Shown: piece after piece, positions 18,401 through 25,011 of the stretch
Numbering within the stretch: the stretch's first letter is position 1
How the letters are laid out: the number at the start of each line of letters is the position of its first letter
DNA from: an uncultured Eubacterium sp.
GTDB lineage: Bacteria; Bacillota; Clostridia; Lachnospirales; Lachnospiraceae
Reading direction: 5' to 3'
Length of the DNA stretch: 31,325 bases
NCBI GenBank assembly: GCA_910586445.1
Contig: CAJUHV010000045.1
Span: 1-31,325 of the forward strand
Notes under the pieces: generated by a model
The model's database searches: none
Told to the model about the DNA's origin: nothing
Seen by the model: only the letters and a program-made list of their open reading frames with translations
Position numbers and translations under genes: made by a program

Positions 18401-20510
18401 CAAAGTCATGGTGACAATAACAGGTAAAGGCAACTATACAGACAGCGCAAGATACTGGTATTATATTGGTACGGATATCAGTTCTGAAGCTACAATCCGT
18501 ATGGAACCGACAACGGCAGTGTACAATTCACAGAAACAGCCGCCGTCAGTTATCGTATCAGGGGTAGAAGAAGGACGATATACAATTGCAAAATATAAAG
18601 ATGAAGTAGCACTTAAAAACTTGATCGAGTATAAAGATTTTGTAAATGCAGCAACGTATTATATACGTATAGAAGGAAATCCGTCCAAAGGAACCTATGC
18701 AACAAAACCGCATACGCTTACGTATACAATTACACCAAGACCACTATCAAACTCACTAGTAATTGATGGATTTAAGAAAGAGTACCCATACACAGGTCTT
18801 GAAATCCGTCCAATCGGTATATCAGTAACAGATTATATTGACAGAATTAAATACAGGCTGACAGAGGATCTGGATTACACATTATCCTACAAGAACAACC
18901 TGAATGCAGGTACAGCGTTTATCGAAGTACAGGCAAAAGGCAACTTCAGCGGTTCAGCCAGTGCAAACTTCCTGATCACAAGCTCCACGATCAGCAGCGG
19001 TTCAGGAACGACGCCGGATACGCCGATCAATGGAGGTATAGGTGAGATCTCAGGTTCCACGCCGGTATCGCCGAACAATGTCATACTGACTATGGATACC
19101 GCAAATGCAATGTTCTATACTGGAAATGCAGTCTATCCGAAAGTATCGATTGCAGGCATGACAGAGAACATTGACTATACAGTAACATTCAGCAATAATA
19201 TAGAAGTAGGTGTAGCTACAGTTACAATTACGGGTATCGGCAACAATAGAGGTACAATCACAAAGACATTTAATATTATTGCTCCGTTGTCGAAGTGTAC
19301 AATCGCTCCGATTCCGGCACAGCAGTATACAGGTTCTCCGGTTACGCCGACATTGACTGTCACCTGCGGAAAGAACATACTGATACCGGGTACGGATTAT
19401 AATGTTACTTATTCAAACAATGTTAATATAGGTACGGCTACAGTAACAATTAATGCTGCAAACAACAGTAAATATACTGGTTCAGCAAAGGCAACCTTCA
19501 GCATCGGCAATGATGTAGGCGGATTTATTATCAGCGGCTACGCACCGACCTATACGTATACCGGAAATGCGATTACGCCTAGCGTAGTTGTAGAGACGGG
19601 CAGCGACAGGTTGACGCAGGGTACGGATTATACAGTATCGTATTCGAACAATATCAATGCCGGTAAGGCGACAATTACGGTAAAAGGTGTCGGCAAATAC
19701 TCTGGTACACAGACTGCAAACTTTATGATCGAAGCAAAGAGCATTGCAGGATGTGACACGACGGAAGTAGAAGACAGAACGTATACAGGTGATGCTTATA
19801 CGCCGTCCATTACGGTGACGGATGGCACTAAGGTATTGACAAACGGCGTAGACTATACTCTGACTTATACAAATAATAAAGAGCCGGGTACAGCATCTAT
19901 ACTGATCCAGGGTACGAGCAACAACTACTCAGGTACAAAGATTGTCAACTTTAAGATTGCAGCAGTAGCAGTTAAGGGTCTGAAGGCTACGAATGTGAAG
20001 TATTCGAGTCTGAAGCTGAAATGGACGAAGCAGGGTTATGCGGATGGTTATCAGATCTGTGATGCACAGTCCAAAGTCATTAAAAATGTAACTAAGAATA
20101 GTGCTACGATTTCGAAGCTTTCTACAGGCAAGACTTATAGGTATAAAGTAAGATCTTATATCCGCAATGCGGACGGCACACGGTCTTATGGAGCATTTTC
20201 ATCTGTGATCAGCGCAACTACAAAGCTGAAAACGCCGGTAGTGAAAGTAGTTTCTAAGAAGGCAGGTCAGGCACGTATCAGCTGGTCAAAGGTAGCTGGC
20301 GCAGACGGCTATGAGATTTACTACAAGAAATCTTCGAAGGAAACATATCGTAAGCTGAAAACTGTAAATAATGCAAATGTGCGGATCTGTAATGTACGGG
20401 GCATGAAGAGCGGCGACAGAGCTTACTTCCGTGTAAGGGCATTTAAGAAGAACGGCAGCAAGAAGGTTTACAGTGCAATGAACAAACTGAAAGTCATAAC
20501 GGTGAAATAA
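12429..20510 (+). CDS. Giant secreted repeat protein (Ig-like and fibronectin type III domains), putative adhesin
   Basis: A 2693-residue surface or secreted protein, probably adhesive. ATG is preceded by GAGGAAGG. Residues 1-30 are a signal peptide (WKKFGLKILIIFCSVMLLGG core, cleavage near AVAA). Most of the protein is divergent beta-sandwich repeats of about 70-100 residues, each tending to show YTG near the start, DYTVxYxNN in the middle, NAGxxTVTITGxGxYxGT and a final FxI strand. The last four repeats (about 2220-2515) are the most regular. Two fibronectin type III domains follow (about 2515-2600 and 2605-2693; KLKWTKQGYADGYQI and ISWSKVAGADGYEIYY). There is no LPxTG-like motif or C-terminal membrane segment, so attachment must be by other means, or the protein is released. 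Asp-rich loops suggest possible calcium binding. Codon use is clearly more AT-rich than the Rpn-like genes. The sortase gene starts 8 bases after the stop, so this is the first gene of a three-gene operon. Confidence 0.88.
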   Translation: MYKDVWKKFGLKILIIFCSVMLLGGVAVAAPRLRASNKISLADAVANGQLTANTVRYSLDPDRFNADGTPAYDTVGSIALPTSFEYRENSTDTPTQIPVGVIQVNTISSDDTYRSMGTKQVQLSISGGASDLFEDTTDAVVFSYNIERGQYTTLSNQKYTPTEYEVQQSGYPNLSQNDLEVKVTYNGREYTLPKNEIYFSTSENPITGAGTYQHYIAFANFTSTNAQNNDASGRAKHNMSLYIKKNVRYLTAYYDGKVLNSDYAINRNQTMDISKLRIVDGTTDIYGGSYPSTNSPKVSVEFTTTGVSKPFLRITGVDGTGYFGTYDLEFSFEQSGDYFVLPDAAIFPRVIDYDDYNGYINKPKQLTGSKGGTYTINNDYTVSDDSFVFIENDNSNEIDKKYNPTAGRVRFRAVGINNMAGVETPFNYHVSRNLAGTTKANVVVTSQKEFIYDTTPQVPELEVSFTDSYNGKSILRDKDYTVSYNYYNQSTGSMEPLPSGDKPVNAGTYEIVVTGTGSKDAGGYYGKTSTTFEVKPKVFDSANYELRLKGLYQTEKPATFFYTGDVPEMKNAVVVDKDKNTAVENVGNWNSPNYTVKIFKGTVEMNIEDDEFPDGDDYRIVYTFGGNYGGTLEAPFKIVAYGMSQCSIVLHDQCTHDTKGNNNEHIYDGTAHDPDIEVWYHRGQSDQIELPESSYEKVYIDRNGNESDNINAGTVALTVRSVNNPDDKKTTTFVIRPQTLADPQLPVDEYTNGKHDYAGQSYPALDTVTLAKMADPLNLNTDYTIEGLYYWNGSAYEKVTAATYPKVSEATDKYEYAFKITGKGNYQGDAFTNKFELTPKSIGNTTMEIPDKPRSDTSDNETYVNKSLKVYDKDFGGNKGTLLVLGTDYIIESIDPSGTNIPDDLDKNGEIKVTIKGIGCYTGTNTVTYHYGDSIKKVSVFRKRQPLTLRDGAYWIEGTFTAGSTNSGYNDIIFLENGEILDNSIYLQDGNEKLYYNENYTINATYENLNGGDGDRLVTITVTGQHGYWDSIIFKFYATKTKIATVEIKDEDIYGNSPLQYTGQEVIPVIVVTGTDGKELQKDIDYKATFGENTNAGVVTVTITGRGDYEGTIEKQFTIAPRDISNATNDKNMFHIDYSSKIPFAYETVHNEEKKDNRPGACPPVEISFSANCTWTSESTVEMQEYIDFKVTYQNSTHAWEADYPGDQAKPKPSILVEAQGANFTGQFTLEYEISRIPLSECQIDIPEYMIFNGKAQVPEIKVYYQGMKLNSEEYVANIDNNVLVRDKESKSAFVSLQYTQDGNCSGLATKEFKIRGNFSRTDADAAKNSYIHTTPNIIPYGNEANPIGSNPKYLKDAWFYQKQDSETVFNPREMMQGTDYNVDFDAASAIVGRHNITIEGINDFIGFYRGSLESNDGQVIPDPDGQVRECYFYIQGDLKTQATYTQPGVISYVPGQSLSMQDMIKPVVCGGKTLVYGVDYTFRAEPEYSIGKHTVVLEPIGDAKNYLKNTLEISYEVKQGIDGITANIKDSYEYNHGHPVVTKEDITITLNGKPLKPNDYDLSFLNDNNINVTAVSGAALIVTGKGDYSGETRIPFTITAYDFTKHYADGDIDLGADETVPYTGSEVFPTVNHIKVQTSRYGEVDLTKKDPVEYRLVGAGEGDRINYTKPGAEKPKCQIRSANNNYTGFIEFEYSILQKDINSEGIEFEAISDQKYLNGREIKPIPSAAYAGRQLSKVLYNIDTDYSNTRADFSYEYVTDCRNVNTHQIRIRGIGNFTGETVVEFEIIPKNIEDEDVELVFTGDPLVYNGQEQIPAFDLKYAGDTILSYNGSDLIYLIMKAAQLSAEHNKNVNDGAVLTIKAVDPNYTGSKKVQFKIDPASLQDHTKFVYRLNVEERVDLGNYKLNLPFGDDEGNPVARIPAHAATADTLAEGQVGTYFNDTKSANNGTFLIETEDYDIERMYVEPDTDDVEIREEYRHDKQKPPFSWAGKVMVTITGKGNYTDSARYWYYIGTDISSEATIRMEPTTAVYNSQKQPPSVIVSGVEEGRYTIAKYKDEVALKNLIEYKDFVNAATYYIRIEGNPSKGTYATKPHTLTYTITPRPLSNSLVIDGFKKEYPYTGLEIRPIGISVTDYIDRIKYRLTEDLDYTLSYKNNLNAGTAFIEVQAKGNFSGSASANFLITSSTISSGSGTTPDTPINGGIGEISGSTPVSPNNVILTMDTANAMFYTGNAVYPKVSIAGMTENIDYTVTFSNNIEVGVATVTITGIGNNRGTITKTFNIIAPLSKCTIAPIPAQQYTGSPVTPTLTVTCGKNILIPGTDYNVTYSNNVNIGTATVTINAANNSKYTGSAKATFSIGNDVGGFIISGYAPTYTYTGNAITPSVVVETGSDRLTQGTDYTVSYSNNINAGKATITVKGVGKYSGTQTANFMIEAKSIAGCDTTEVEDRTYTGDAYTPSITVTDGTKVLTNGVDYTLTYTNNKEPGTASILIQGTSNNYSGTKIVNFKIAAVAVKGLKATNVKYSSLKLKWTKQGYADGYQICDAQSKVIKNVTKNSATISKLSTGKTYRYKVRSYIRNADGTRSYGAFSSVISATTKLKTPVVKVVSKKAGQARISWSKVAGADGYEIYYKKSSKETYRKLKTVNNANVRICNVRGMKSGDRAYFRVRAFKKNGSKKVYSAMNKLKVITVK

Positions 20511-20518
20511 GCAGAAGC

Positions 20519-21694
20519 ATGAGTGAAAAATACAAAATAGGCGATTATGAATTTAATACCTATGAAGAGTATCTCGCGGCACAGGAGGATACGAAGAAGA
20601 TCGACTTCATTACAAAAGAAGTGGATATCACAGATCCCGATGTCGCCGTGAGGCTCTACACTCTGATCAGGAACAAGGAAATCGTATTCCGCAGCAAAGT
20701 GGGGATTTCCTTTTCTTGGTATCTGACAGACGTTTTGGCAAAAAATTCCCAGAATCTGTTGGAAGAAAAGCGGAAAAAGGAAGAGCAGAAGGAACAGGGT
20801 AAGAAGCTGAGCATAGCGGGGATTTTCTGTATCTGCGCGGCAGTATTGTGTCTGGGATATTACGGCATGACACTCTGGCAGGAGCATCTGGAAAGCAAGG
20901 AATTCGAAAGGCTTCAAAATATGCAGAACCTGACCGGGCATATCATCAAGGAGTCCTATGCAGATGATGATGGGCAGGGCTCCAAAAAGAAACAGGATCT
21001 GGCACAGGCATCTGACAGTTCCGGCAGCGCAGATAAAAAGAAAACAAAGAAGACAGGACAGACAAAGAATTCTGATACAGAGAAAACAAAGAAGATTGAT
21101 CCTGCAGACCTGACAGTATTAAAGCAATATAAAGATCTCTATGCACAAAATAAGGATCTGGCAGGATGGCTGTCTATCGCAGGCACAAATATTGATTATC
21201 CGGTAATGCAGACAGGAAAAAATAATCCTGATTATTACCTGCATTATGATTTTAATAAGAAAGAAAGCGACCACGGTTCGTTATTTCTGGATGCCAGAAA
21301 TAATTATGTGAACCGGGATACAAACCTGATCATATATGGACATAATATGAGGGACGGCACAATGTTTGGCGGCTTGAAGAGCTTTATGGACAAGAACTAT
21401 TTCGATCAGCATAATGAACTCGTATTTGATACTATTTATGAAAAGGCACGCTACCGCATTGTAGCGGTGTGTTTATCAAAAGTAAATTATCAGGATGACG
21501 ACACATTCCGGTATTATAATTTTCTCAAAGCCGGAAACAAAGAAGAATTTAATGCATTTTTGGCAAATATCCAGCAGCTTACGGTATTTGACCAGACAAT
21601 TGATATTTCGTATGGGGACGAACTGCTGACACTATCCACCTGTAACAGCTATGTACAGGATGGAAGGCTGTTCCTCATTGCGAAGAAGGAGTGA
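20519..21694 (+). CDS. Class B sortase with extra cytoplasmic N-terminal domain
   Basis: Membrane transpeptidase that links surface proteins to the cell wall. The catalytic domain spans about residues 197-391: GWLSIAGTNIDYPVMQ, DHGSLFLDARN, YGHNM with catalytic His275, TLSTC with nucleophile Cys375 and Arg383 in YVQDGRLFLIAKK. The order and spacing fit class B. Ahead of it lie a domain of about 65 residues (4-69) shared with the protein at 5292, a Lys/Glu-rich stretch (about 80-96), one membrane segment (about 97-117) and a long charged, Ser/Lys-rich stalk (about 145-195). At 391 residues it is much longer than usual SrtB proteins of about 230-250. It starts 8 bases after the adhesin stop and ends 5 bases before the next ATG, so the three genes are translated from one message. 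Its likely substrate is the TPKTGD protein downstream; the C. difficile class B sortase is reported to use (S/P)PxTG motifs. Confidence 0.92.
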   Translation: MSEKYKIGDYEFNTYEEYLAAQEDTKKIDFITKEVDITDPDVAVRLYTLIRNKEIVFRSKVGISFSWYLTDVLAKNSQNLLEEKRKKEEQKEQGKKLSIAGIFCICAAVLCLGYYGMTLWQEHLESKEFERLQNMQNLTGHIIKESYADDDGQGSKKKQDLAQASDSSGSADKKKTKKTGQTKNSDTEKTKKIDPADLTVLKQYKDLYAQNKDLAGWLSIAGTNIDYPVMQTGKNNPDYYLHYDFNKKESDHGSLFLDARNNYVNRDTNLIIYGHNMRDGTMFGGLKSFMDKNYFDQHNELVFDTIYEKARYRIVAVCLSKVNYQDDDTFRYYNFLKAGNKEEFNAFLANIQQLTVFDQTIDISYGDELLTLSTCNSYVQDGRLFLIAKKE

Positions 21695-21699
21695 CGCAT

Positions 21700-23259
21700 A
21701 TGAATAGTTCAAAAGCAAAACGGAGATTTGCCGTTCTATTAGCAGCGGCATTAATATTATTTTTCACGCCAAAAGAGTATGTATTTGCTTCGAATACGGC
21801 AAATATGACGATTAATAATGGTGTGCTGACCGCGTATAACGGGGGAGGCGGTGCGGTCACGATTCCTTCTGAAGTAACATCGATCGGCGCAGGAGCCTTC
21901 CAGGGAAAACCGATCAGCAGCGTTTCAATACCGGGCAGCGTGCGCAGCATTGGCGACAGTGCATTTGCAAACTGTACGGCACTGACAAATGTAACAATAC
22001 CAGGCAGCGTTACGAGCATGGGCAGCGGTGTGTTCTCAGGCTGTTCATCACTTGGCTCCGTGAGCATGCAGGCTTCTGTATCCTCGATTCCTGCTTCTAC
22101 ATTCAGCAACTGCCGTGCTTTATCGAGCATTGCGATATCTACAGGTATCAGCAGTATCGGCAGCAGTGCTTTTTCGGGCTGCTCCAGTCTGTCTACTATG
22201 GCAATTCCGTCAGGAGTTACCTCGATTGGTGACAGCGCATTTGCAAACTGCTCCAGCCTGTCAGCTATTTCGATCCCGGCTAGTACGACTAATATCGGCG
22301 GCAGTGCATTATCAGGCTGCTCCAGCCTGTCTACGATCAACGTGGCATCAGGCAATTCCGCATATGCATCGGACGGCGGCTGCCTTTATAATTCTTCCAT
22401 GACAAGGCTTGTTATGGTACCTGTTGGAAAATCAAGCGTATCCGTACATTCGGGCACAAAAATAATCGGCAGCGGCGCACTGGCAGGGTGCAGCAGAGTG
22501 ACCTCGATCTCACTGCCTAGCGGCCTTACTACAATAGAAAGCGGAGCGTTCTCCGGCAGTGGCATTAAATCAGTGACAATTCCAAAATCCGTTACTTCTA
22601 TCGGATCTCAGTCAGGATGGTCGCCGGATGTAATAACAGGATACAGTAATTCTGCAGCAGAATCTTTTGCCTCATCAGGCGGCTATGTATTTTCCAGCCT
22701 GGATGGCGGCGGCAGCTCTTCCAACGACGATGATGATGACGATGACAGTTCTTCCTCATCCTCTTCATCAGCAGGAAGTACCAGTGTTGATGTAAATGGC
22801 AACTCCTCCAGCTCTGGTTCTGGTTCGGATAAATCTGACGGAAACGGAGCTGGCAGTACCTCCATAGATCTGGGTGGATCATCAAATGGCGGTTCGAAAA
22901 ATGACAACAGCTCATCAAATGGTTCATCCGGCGGATCTAAAAATAATGCCGGTTCATCAAACAGCGGTGGATCGACAGGCGGCAGTACATCAAACAGCAG
23001 TGGATCGACAGGCGGCGGTACGTCAAAAGGCGGAAGTTCCAACAGCACAGTCACATCGGCAGGCAGCAGTACGGGCGGCGGATCTGTAAGTAATGCCTCA
23101 TCAGGCGGATCGTCATCAGGAACAGCTTCAGCCGGCCATACACTCGATGAGACACCAAAGACAGGCGACGGATCTATTGACCCGAGACTGTTTCTGATCT
23201 TTGGACTCGTATTTGTCGGATGCGGATTTATTATCGCAGGCAGGCGCCGGAGTGTATAA
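21700..23259 (+). CDS. BspA-type leucine-rich-repeat surface protein with TPKTGD sorting signal
   Basis: A 519-residue cell-wall protein. ATG at 21700 is preferred over the in-frame GTG at 21691 because AAGGAG (21685-21690) then has a normal 9-base spacing. Residues 1-29 are a signal peptide (LLAAALILFF core, VFA before the predicted cut). Residues about 35-310 hold BspA-like repeats with the pattern IPxSVTSIGxxAFxxCSSLxxVxI, as in adhesins of Treponema, Bacteroidetes and gut Firmicutes. A low-complexity Asp/Ser then Ser/Gly/Asn stalk (about 345-475) precedes TPKTGD (485-490), a hydrophobic segment (about 497-515) and RRR near the end. This is a standard sorting signal with Thr-Pro in place of Leu-Pro. 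The gene is last in the operon; a strong terminator follows. Confidence 0.92.
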   Translation: MNSSKAKRRFAVLLAAALILFFTPKEYVFASNTANMTINNGVLTAYNGGGGAVTIPSEVTSIGAGAFQGKPISSVSIPGSVRSIGDSAFANCTALTNVTIPGSVTSMGSGVFSGCSSLGSVSMQASVSSIPASTFSNCRALSSIAISTGISSIGSSAFSGCSSLSTMAIPSGVTSIGDSAFANCSSLSAISIPASTTNIGGSALSGCSSLSTINVASGNSAYASDGGCLYNSSMTRLVMVPVGKSSVSVHSGTKIIGSGALAGCSRVTSISLPSGLTTIESGAFSGSGIKSVTIPKSVTSIGSQSGWSPDVITGYSNSAAESFASSGGYVFSSLDGGGSSSNDDDDDDDSSSSSSSSAGSTSVDVNGNSSSSGSGSDKSDGNGAGSTSIDLGGSSNGGSKNDNSSSNGSSGGSKNNAGSSNSGGSTGGSTSNSSGSTGGGTSKGGSSNSTVTSAGSSTGGGSVSNASSGGSSSGTASAGHTLDETPKTGDGSIDPRLFLIFGLVFVGCGFIIAGRRRSV

Positions 23260-23292
23260 GCATATAAAAATAAATACAGAATAAAAATACGG

Positions 23293-23340
23293 AGCGTGTT
23301 TGAAAATGTTTTTATTGTTTTCGAACACGCTTTATTTTTT
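23293..23340 (+). terminator. Rho-independent terminator sharing the palindromic element tip
   Basis: AGCGTGTTTGAAAA (23293-23306) pairs with TTTTCGAACACGCT (23318-23331) with one G:T pair, followed by TTATTTTTTT. The left arm is identical to the terminal repeat of the element at 8616. It ends the adhesin-sortase operon. Confidence 0.93.
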
Positions 23341-23395
23341 TCTGGGGTATAAAGAAAAAAACTAATAAAATAAAGTCCTAATAAAGAAAAATCTA

Positions 23396-23424
23396 TTGCA
23401 GATTCTGTTATTTCATAATAAAAT
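23396..23424 (+). promoter_or_regulatory. Promoter of the glutamate dehydrogenase gene
   Basis: TTGCAG (23396-23401) and TAAAAT (23419-23424) with a 17-base spacer, 46 bases before the ATG. This also argues against an upstream TTG start at 23396. Confidence 0.65.
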
Positions 23425-23470
23425 AAAGTGCAGTTCAGAAAAAATAAAAGAAAATAAAGGAGACGATAAA

Positions 23471-24805
23471 ATGAGTTATGTAGATGATGTGCTTGCAAGG
23501 GTAAAAGAGAAAAATGCTTCTGAGCCTGAGTTTTTACAGGCAGCAGGCGAAGTATTAGAGTCTTTAAGGCCTGTAATCGAAGCAAACGAAGAGCTGTATA
23601 AAAGAGAAGCACTGTTAGAGCGTCTGACAGAGCCGGACCGGCAGTTTAAATTCCGTGTTCCTTGGGTAGATGACAAGGGACAGGTTCAGGTAAATACAGG
23701 ATACAGAGTACAGTTTAACAATGCAATCGGGCCATACAAGGGCGGCCTGCGCCTGCATCCGTCTGTAAACCTGGGAATTATCAAATTCTTAGGATTTGAG
23801 CAGATCTTTAAGAATTCTCTGACCGGCCTTCCGATCGGCGGCGGCAAGGGTGGTTCTGACTTTGATCCTAAGGGCAAATCAGACCGCGAGGTTATGGCGT
23901 TCTGCCAGAGCTTTATGACAGAACTGTGCAAATACATCGGAGCAGATGTAGATGTGCCGGCTGGTGATATCGGTACAGGTGCCAGAGAAATCGGCTACAT
24001 GTTCGGCCAGTATAAAAAGATCCGCAGCACATATGAAGGCGTGCTGACAGGCAAGGGGTTGTCTTATGGTGGTTCCCTCGCACGTACAGAAGCAACCGGC
24101 TACGGCCTGCTATACATTACGCAGGAGCTGATGAAATGTCACGGCGAATCCATGGAAGGTAAGACGGTAGTAGTGTCCGGCGCAGGCAACGTAGCAATCT
24201 ACGCTGCCCAGAAGGCACAGCAGATGGGTGCAAAGGTAGTAACCTGCTCTGATTCTACAGGCTGGATTTATGATCCAGAAGGAATCGACGTAGCATTGTT
24301 AAAAGAAATCAAAGAAGTAAAACGTGCACGCCTGACAGAATATGCAGCAGCCAGAAAGAGCGCAGAATATCATGAGGGACGCGGTGTATGGCAGATCAAG
24401 TGTGATATCGCACTTCCTTGCGCGACACAGAATGAGCTGCTTATCGATGATGCAAAACAGCTTGTAGCAAATGGCTGCAGGGCAGTCTGCGAAGGTGCCA
24501 ACATGCCTACTACTATTGAAGCAACCAAGTACCTGCAGGAAAATGGTGTCTGGTTTATCGGCGGTAAAGCAGCAAATGCAGGCGGCGTAGCAACATCTGC
24601 ACTGGAGATGACCCAGAACTCTGAGAGACTCAGCTGGACATTTGAAGAGGTAGACTCCAAACTGCAGCAGATCATGGTGAATATTTATCACAATATCGAT
24701 AATGCAGCTAAGAAATACGGCATGGAAGGCGATTATGTGGCTGGAGCTAATATTGCCGGATTTGAGAAAGTGGCAGAAGCGATGATCGCTCAGGGAGTTG
24801 TGTAG
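23471..24805 (+). CDS. gdhA: Glutamate dehydrogenase, predicted NADP type
   Basis: Hexameric enzyme of nitrogen assimilation interconverting 2-oxoglutarate plus ammonium and glutamate. Length 444 residues is normal for the family. The ATG at 23471 follows AAGGAG with an 8-base gap. Glutamate-binding and catalytic residues are present: GPYKGGLR (Lys90), PIGGGKGGSDFDP (catalytic Lys126) and DVPAGDIG (Asp166). The dinucleotide fold is SGAGNVA (236-242). The next strand ends in SDST (260-263), which resembles NADP-dependent enzymes such as that of E. coli; the close clostridial NAD enzymes differ here, so NADP is favoured but not proven. It is transcribed alone, with its own promoter and terminator. 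Confidence 0.96.
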   Translation: MSYVDDVLARVKEKNASEPEFLQAAGEVLESLRPVIEANEELYKREALLERLTEPDRQFKFRVPWVDDKGQVQVNTGYRVQFNNAIGPYKGGLRLHPSVNLGIIKFLGFEQIFKNSLTGLPIGGGKGGSDFDPKGKSDREVMAFCQSFMTELCKYIGADVDVPAGDIGTGAREIGYMFGQYKKIRSTYEGVLTGKGLSYGGSLARTEATGYGLLYITQELMKCHGESMEGKTVVVSGAGNVAIYAAQKAQQMGAKVVTCSDSTGWIYDPEGIDVALLKEIKEVKRARLTEYAAARKSAEYHEGRGVWQIKCDIALPCATQNELLIDDAKQLVANGCRAVCEGANMPTTIEATKYLQENGVWFIGGKAANAGGVATSALEMTQNSERLSWTFEEVDSKLQQIMVNIYHNIDNAAKKYGMEGDYVAGANIAGFEKVAEAMIAQGVV

Positions 24806-24835
24806 CAGCGCTATAAATAAAAGATTTTTGTGGAG

Positions 24836-24870
24836 AAGTCCTGTAAACCTTGTGTTTATGGGGCTTTTTT
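24836..24870 (+). terminator. Rho-independent terminator after gdhA
   Basis: AAGTCCTGTAAAC (24836-24848) pairs with GTTTATGGGGCTT (24854-24866), including a few G:T pairs, and is followed by T residues. Confidence 0.82.
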
Positions 24871-24881
24871 AGTTCATGACA

Positions 24882-24910
24882 ATAGAAAGTTCGCGCAGCG
24901 TGCTTTCTAT
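24882..24910. repeat. Inverted repeat upstream of the defence-like pair
   Basis: ATAGAAAG (24882-24889) is inverted as CTTTCTAT (24903-24910) around a 13-base loop, followed closely by TTGAAACTTTCAA, a second small palindrome. They lie about 50 bases ahead of the promoter and could bind a regulator. Confidence 0.5.
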
Positions 24911-24957
24911 CGTTGAAACTTTCAATGAAAAATATGAGAAAAAATCGCATATTTCGC

Positions 24958-24985
24958 TTTACAAATTCGCAAAGGCATTTATAAT
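24958..24985 (+). promoter_or_regulatory. Promoter of the RloA/RloB-like pair
   Basis: TTTACA (24958-24963) and TATAAT (24980-24985) with a 16-base spacer, 26 bases before the start codon. Confidence 0.6.
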
Positions 24986-25011
24986 GAGAGTATTAAAGCG
25001 GAGGATTTATC

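Noticed and set aside
20400..20510. Sorting signal at the end of the giant repeat protein
   Set aside because: The C-terminus ends inside a fibronectin type III domain with no LPxTG-like motif, hydrophobic segment or positive tail.
21691..21699. GTG start for the LRR surface protein
   Set aside because: AAGGAG would directly touch the GTG; the in-frame ATG at 21700 has correct spacing.
21675..22355. 226-residue minus-strand open frame opposite the LRR repeats
   Set aside because: Its apparent repeats mirror the sense-strand leucine-rich repeats; no ribosome binding site is seen.
23396..23470. Upstream TTG start adding 25 residues to glutamate dehydrogenase
   Set aside because: The stretch overlaps the promoter, lacks a ribosome binding site and extends beyond the family N-terminus; ATG at 23471 has AAGGAG at normal spacing.
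22683..23612. 309-residue minus-strand open frame opposite the LRR protein stalk
   Set aside because: It is the antisense of a Ser/Gly-rich low-complexity region, which rarely gives stops on the other strand; the sense protein has a signal peptide, repeats and a sorting signal.
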